Source of the DNA: Paracoccaceae bacterium
Lineage (GTDB): Bacteria > Pseudomonadota > Alphaproteobacteria > Rhodobacterales > Rhodobacteraceae
DNA length: 9,152 bases
NCBI GenBank assembly: GCA_023263735.1
Contig: JALQUQ010000093.1
Location: forward strand, 1 to 9,152
Reading direction: 5' to 3'
The stretch's first letter is position 1, and the number at the start of each line of letters is the position of its first letter. Made by a program: the position numbers and the translations under genes. Under the pieces are notes generated by a model that was not told where the DNA came from, did no database searches, and worked only from the letters and a program-made list of their open reading frames with translations. Of the stretch, positions 7,108 to 9,152 are shown piece after piece.

Positions 7108-7137
7108 TTTCTACGCATCAGCCCTAGATTTGGATCA
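7108..7137 (-). promoter_or_regulatory. Candidate ECF sigma-E (RpoE/ChrR-type) promoter for rpoH
   Basis: On the minus strand, TGATCC (7137-7132) is followed after exactly 18 bases by TAGAAA (7113-7108). This closely resembles the promoter class used by the RpoE-ChrR ECF sigma factor of Rhodobacter and relatives (TGATCC-like -35, TAAGAA-like -10), which is known to drive rpoHII. The -10 deviates at two positions (TAGAAA). Transcription would begin near 7101, giving a leader of about 58 bases before the rpoH ATG at 7043. The -35 box ends only a few bases before the divergent cobU start at 7141. No rpoE or chrR gene is in the window. Confidence 0.6.
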
Positions 7138-7140
7138 CCG

Positions 7141-7701
7141 ATGACCGCACAGAAAAACCACATGACCGATTTTCCACATCTGACGCTGGTCGTTGGCGGG
7201 GCCAGATCGGGCAAGTCCCGGTTTGCTGAACGGCTGGTGCAGGCCTCGGGTCTTGCGCGCTGTTATATTGCCACCGCCCAAGCCTATGATGATGAGATGC
7301 GCGACCGGATCGCCCAGCATCAAGAGGATCGGGGCCCGAACTGGCACACGATCGAAGCGCCGATGAATCTGTGCGCCGCCCTTGATACGGTGCCAACGGG
7401 GGCCGCCACGCTGATCGATTGCGCCACACTCTGGCTGACCAATCACTTGCTGGCGGATTCCGACCTTGATGCCGAGGGGGATAAACTCCTCGATGCGCTC
7501 GCCAACTCCGCAGGCCCGATCGTGATCGTCTCGAACGAGGTTGGCATGGGGATCGTTCCCGAAAACAAGCTGGCCCGGCTTTTTCGCGATGCTCAGGGCC
7601 GATTGAACCAAAAGATTGCCGCGCGGGCCGATCTGGTTGTCACCGTGATCGCGGGGCTGCCACTGGCCCTCAAGGGGCCGATGCCCAAGGATCTGTCATG
7701 A
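7141..7701 (+). CDS. cobU: Bifunctional adenosylcobinamide kinase / adenosylcobinamide-phosphate guanylyltransferase
   Basis: This 186-residue CobU (CobP) phosphorylates adenosylcobinamide and transfers GMP to make adenosyl-GDP-cobinamide, the substrate for joining the lower ligand in B12 synthesis. It has the P-loop GGARSGKS (19-26), a central ATAQAYDDEMRDRIAQH stretch ending in His60 (the likely guanylylated histidine), SNEVGMGIVP (131-140) and ARLFRDAQGRLNQ (145-157). Two starts are possible: ATG at 7141, and ATG at 7162, which gives 179 residues. Neither has a good ribosome binding site. The later one puts the P-loop at the more usual distance from the N-terminus. It also fits better if a weak TTGATT (7104-7109)/TAGATT (7125-7130) pair, with a short 15-base spacer, is the promoter, but this is not decisive. 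No cobalamin riboswitch is visible in the 97-bp upstream gap. It overlaps the next gene by ATGA. Confidence 0.95.
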   Translation: MTAQKNHMTDFPHLTLVVGGARSGKSRFAERLVQASGLARCYIATAQAYDDEMRDRIAQHQEDRGPNWHTIEAPMNLCAALDTVPTGAATLIDCATLWLTNHLLADSDLDAEGDKLLDALANSAGPIVIVSNEVGMGIVPENKLARLFRDAQGRLNQKIAARADLVVTVIAGLPLALKGPMPKDLS

Positions 7702-8276
7702 CGCAAATCTGGTGGGTGCGTCACGGGCCGACCCATGCCAAGACAATGACCGGCTGGCGCGATATCCCGGCCGATCTTTCTGACACCGACGCGGTCAAAC
7801 GTTTGGCCGATCATGTCCCGGGTGATGCCATCTTCGGCAGCTCTGATCTGATCCGATCCATCGCAACGGCTGATGCCATTGCCGGGGATCGCCCGCGTTT
7901 GCCACCTTCGGCGCTGTTGCGCGAATTCAATTTCGGTCGATGGGATGGTCTCCATTACGCGCAGATCGCCGAGGAATGGCCCGACCTTTCACGGCAGTTC
8001 TGGGAAACTCCGGGCGATATCACCGCACCCGGCGGTGAAAGCTGGAATGACGTCAGCGCCCGCGCAAGCCTTTATACAGATAGCATTTTAAGCTCCCATC
8101 CCGGTAAGACGATCGTGCTGGTTGCCCATTTTGGCATCATCCTGACCCAAGTGGCCCAGGCAACGGGCAAAACCCCCTATGAGGCGCTGGCGCAGACGAT
8201 CAACCCCCTTTCCGTCACCCAAGTTGATTACAGCAGCGGCAGGCCAAGACTTCTTTTGGTCAATCACAATCCGTGA
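7698..8276 (+). CDS. cobC: Histidine phosphatase family protein, probable alpha-ribazole phosphatase (CobC-like)
   Basis: This 192-residue member of the phosphoglycerate-mutase-like histidine phosphatase branch 1 probably removes the phosphate from alpha-ribazole 5'-phosphate or adenosylcobalamin 5'-phosphate at the end of cobalamin synthesis. The phospho-accepting histidine is His9 in VRHGPT (7-12). Other pocket residues are Arg53 in SSDLIRS, Glu76 in LREFNFGRWDG, and the second histidine His144 in LVAHFG. It is cytoplasmic, with no signal peptide. The start codon overlaps the cobU stop (ATGA, 7698-7701) and is preceded by AAGGA at 7687-7691, so the pair is co-transcribed and probably coupled. 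The phosphatase fold is certain; the CobC assignment rests on the cobU partnership, and other small-molecule phosphatases share the fold. Confidence 0.85.
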   Translation: MTQIWWVRHGPTHAKTMTGWRDIPADLSDTDAVKRLADHVPGDAIFGSSDLIRSIATADAIAGDRPRLPPSALLREFNFGRWDGLHYAQIAEEWPDLSRQFWETPGDITAPGGESWNDVSARASLYTDSILSSHPGKTIVLVAHFGIILTQVAQATGKTPYEALAQTINPLSVTQVDYSSGRPRLLLVNHNP

Positions 8277-8353
8277 TGGGGCCGGGCAAGAAGTTTCATT
8301 TCTGATTGTACGCCAACCGCTTTAATCATTCGGGAAAAGCAAAGGGGACGCGT
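8277..8353. other. Gap between cobC and the GST-like gene
   Basis: These 77 bases are more AT-rich than the surrounding coding DNA in their middle part (about 8291-8330), as expected for a promoter region. I see no hairpin terminator after cobC. A TTTAAT at 8321-8326 resembles a -10 box but has no acceptable -35 partner, so no promoter is called. The end holds the AAAGGGG ribosome binding site of the GTG-started GST gene. Confidence 0.4.
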
Positions 8354-9152
8354 GTGTCAGAGATTTACGATTTGGTGATTGGAGATCGCGGTTATTCCAG
8401 TTGGAGCCTGCGTGGTTGGCTGTTGTTCGATGCCTTTGGCATTCCCTGCCGCGTCCACACCGCGCGGCTTTATACAGATGAGTTGCCAACGCTGCTAAAG
8501 CAGTTTCATCCGGCCCGCACGGCGCCAACCATTCGCACGCCGGATGGGATCGTCATGCCCGAGAGCCTTGCGATTGCCGAGGAACTGGCCAGTCGTCACC
8601 CCGAGGCGGGCCATTGGCCGCAGGGTAAGGCGCGCGCGATCGCCCGTGTTCTGGCGTCGGAAATGCATGCGGGCTTTGGTGCGTTGCGAAGCCATTGCCC
8701 GATGAACCTGCGCGTCGCCTATACGGATTGTGCCCCACCCCAAGCTGTTCTGGACGATCTGGCCCGGCTGGAAACGATCTGGGCTTGGGCGTGGGAGCAA
8801 ACGGGGGCGGATCGCTGGCTCTGTGGGCCCTATAGCGCGGCTGACGCTTTCTTTGCCCCCGTTGCCGCGCGGATCGCGACCTATAATCTGCCGGTTTCCG
8901 AGCGGGCGATGGCCTATGTTTCGGCGCATCTGTCGCATCCCTCCTTTCGCAAATGGCGCGCAATGGGGCTGGTCGACGGCGCGGATCAAGATTTTTATCG
9001 CCGCGATTATCCCACGCGCCCTTGGCCCGGCCCCGCCCCCCTGCCCGCCCGCGCGGTCGAGGACGGCCGGTCAGAAAACGCGGCCTGCCCCTATTCCGGC
9101 AAACCGGTTACGCACTTTCTGGAAATCGACGGCCGTTGCTTTGGCTTTTGCA
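8354..9152 (+). CDS. Glutathione S-transferase-like protein with Cys-containing C-terminal tail (cut by window end)
   Basis: An open frame starts with GTG at 8354, six bases after GGGG (8344-8347), and runs without a stop off the right edge; 266 residues are visible. The N-terminal thioredoxin-like domain has RGYSSWSLRGWL (12-23), typical of a GST group that uses a serine near residues 15-18, then TAPTI (56-60) with the likely cis-proline Pro58, and MPESLAI (68-74), the glutathione-gripping Glu-Ser pair. The helical C-terminal domain follows (about 90-205), with GPYSAADAFFAPV (158-170) containing the usual N-capping Asp164. After residue 218 comes a Pro-rich linker and then a tail with CPYSGKPV (245-252), Cys262 and Cys266, resembling a YHS/TRASH-like metal-binding motif. 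Ordinary GSTs of this type end near 220 residues, so the tail is an addition. The substrate is unknown. It lies 77 bp after cobC and may not belong to that operon. Confidence 0.85.
   Translation, partial: MSEIYDLVIGDRGYSSWSLRGWLLFDAFGIPCRVHTARLYTDELPTLLKQFHPARTAPTIRTPDGIVMPESLAIAEELASRHPEAGHWPQGKARAIARVLASEMHAGFGALRSHCPMNLRVAYTDCAPPQAVLDDLARLETIWAWAWEQTGADRWLCGPYSAADAFFAPVAARIATYNLPVSERAMAYVSAHLSHPSFRKWRAMGLVDGADQDFYRRDYPTRPWPGPAPLPARAVEDGRSENAACPYSGKPVTHFLEIDGRCFGFC

Noticed and set aside
8495..8989. Minus-strand open frames opposite the GST gene
   Set aside because: The plus-strand frame from 8354 shows a full set of GST motifs and stays open to the edge; the minus-strand frames have no motifs and Arg/Pro-rich composition.
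1..9152. Mobile element, prophage, CRISPR or defence island
   Set aside because: There are no transposase, integrase or Cas-like proteins, no spaced direct repeats, and composition and gene packing are uniform; the genes are mainly housekeeping and stress genes.

Overview
The window looks like chromosomal core DNA from an alphaproteobacterium of the Rhodobacterales (Rhodobacter/Roseobacter type). The reasons are the GC-rich, tightly packed coding, an RpoHII-like alternative sigma factor preceded by what looks like an ECF sigma-E (RpoE/ChrR-type) promoter, a MoeB/ThiF enzyme with an N-terminal membrane extension, and a GST with a cysteine-bearing C-terminal tail. Placement at order level is inference; there is no rRNA or other formal marker. 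I see no mobile element, tRNA, CRISPR array or phage gene, and no gene-free stretch longer than about 150 bases.

Layout. (1) Bases 2-799, plus strand: an extradiol-dioxygenase family protein (DODA/YgiD type). It runs convergently into the next block across a perfect 11-bp inverted repeat that probably ends transcription in both directions. (2) Bases 816-7043, minus strand, read right to left: rpoH (RpoHII-like), a ChaN-like haem-binding protein, coaBC, dut, a membrane-anchored MoeB/ThiF E1-like enzyme, and a GH3 beta-N-acetylhexosaminidase-like glycosidase. Junctions are very tight (4-bp, 1-bp and 8-bp overlaps, and a 31-bp gap), except for 147 bp between the ChaN gene and coaBC. (3) Bases 7141-8276, plus strand, divergent from rpoH: cobU and a cobC-like phosphatase overlapping by 4 bp, forming a small late-cobalamin unit. 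(4) Bases 8354 to the right edge, plus strand: a GST-like gene that starts with GTG and is cut off by the window end after 266 codons.

How the genes fit together. rpoH and the ChaN-like gene form a translationally coupled stress unit, and the candidate sigma-E promoter would place it under singlet-oxygen/oxidative-stress control. coaBC-dut is a widely conserved pair (coenzyme A synthesis and dUTP removal), to which the ThiF/MoeB and GH3 genes are joined by overlapping start and stop codons. cobU-cobC supply GDP-cobinamide and dephosphorylate the lower-ligand intermediate.

I do not see a clearly novel multi-gene system. The best leads are the sigma-E-like promoter whose -35 box abuts the cobU start, the ChaN-like gene that lacks its own ribosome binding site, the membrane-anchored E1 enzyme, and the metal-site-like C-terminal tail on the GST.
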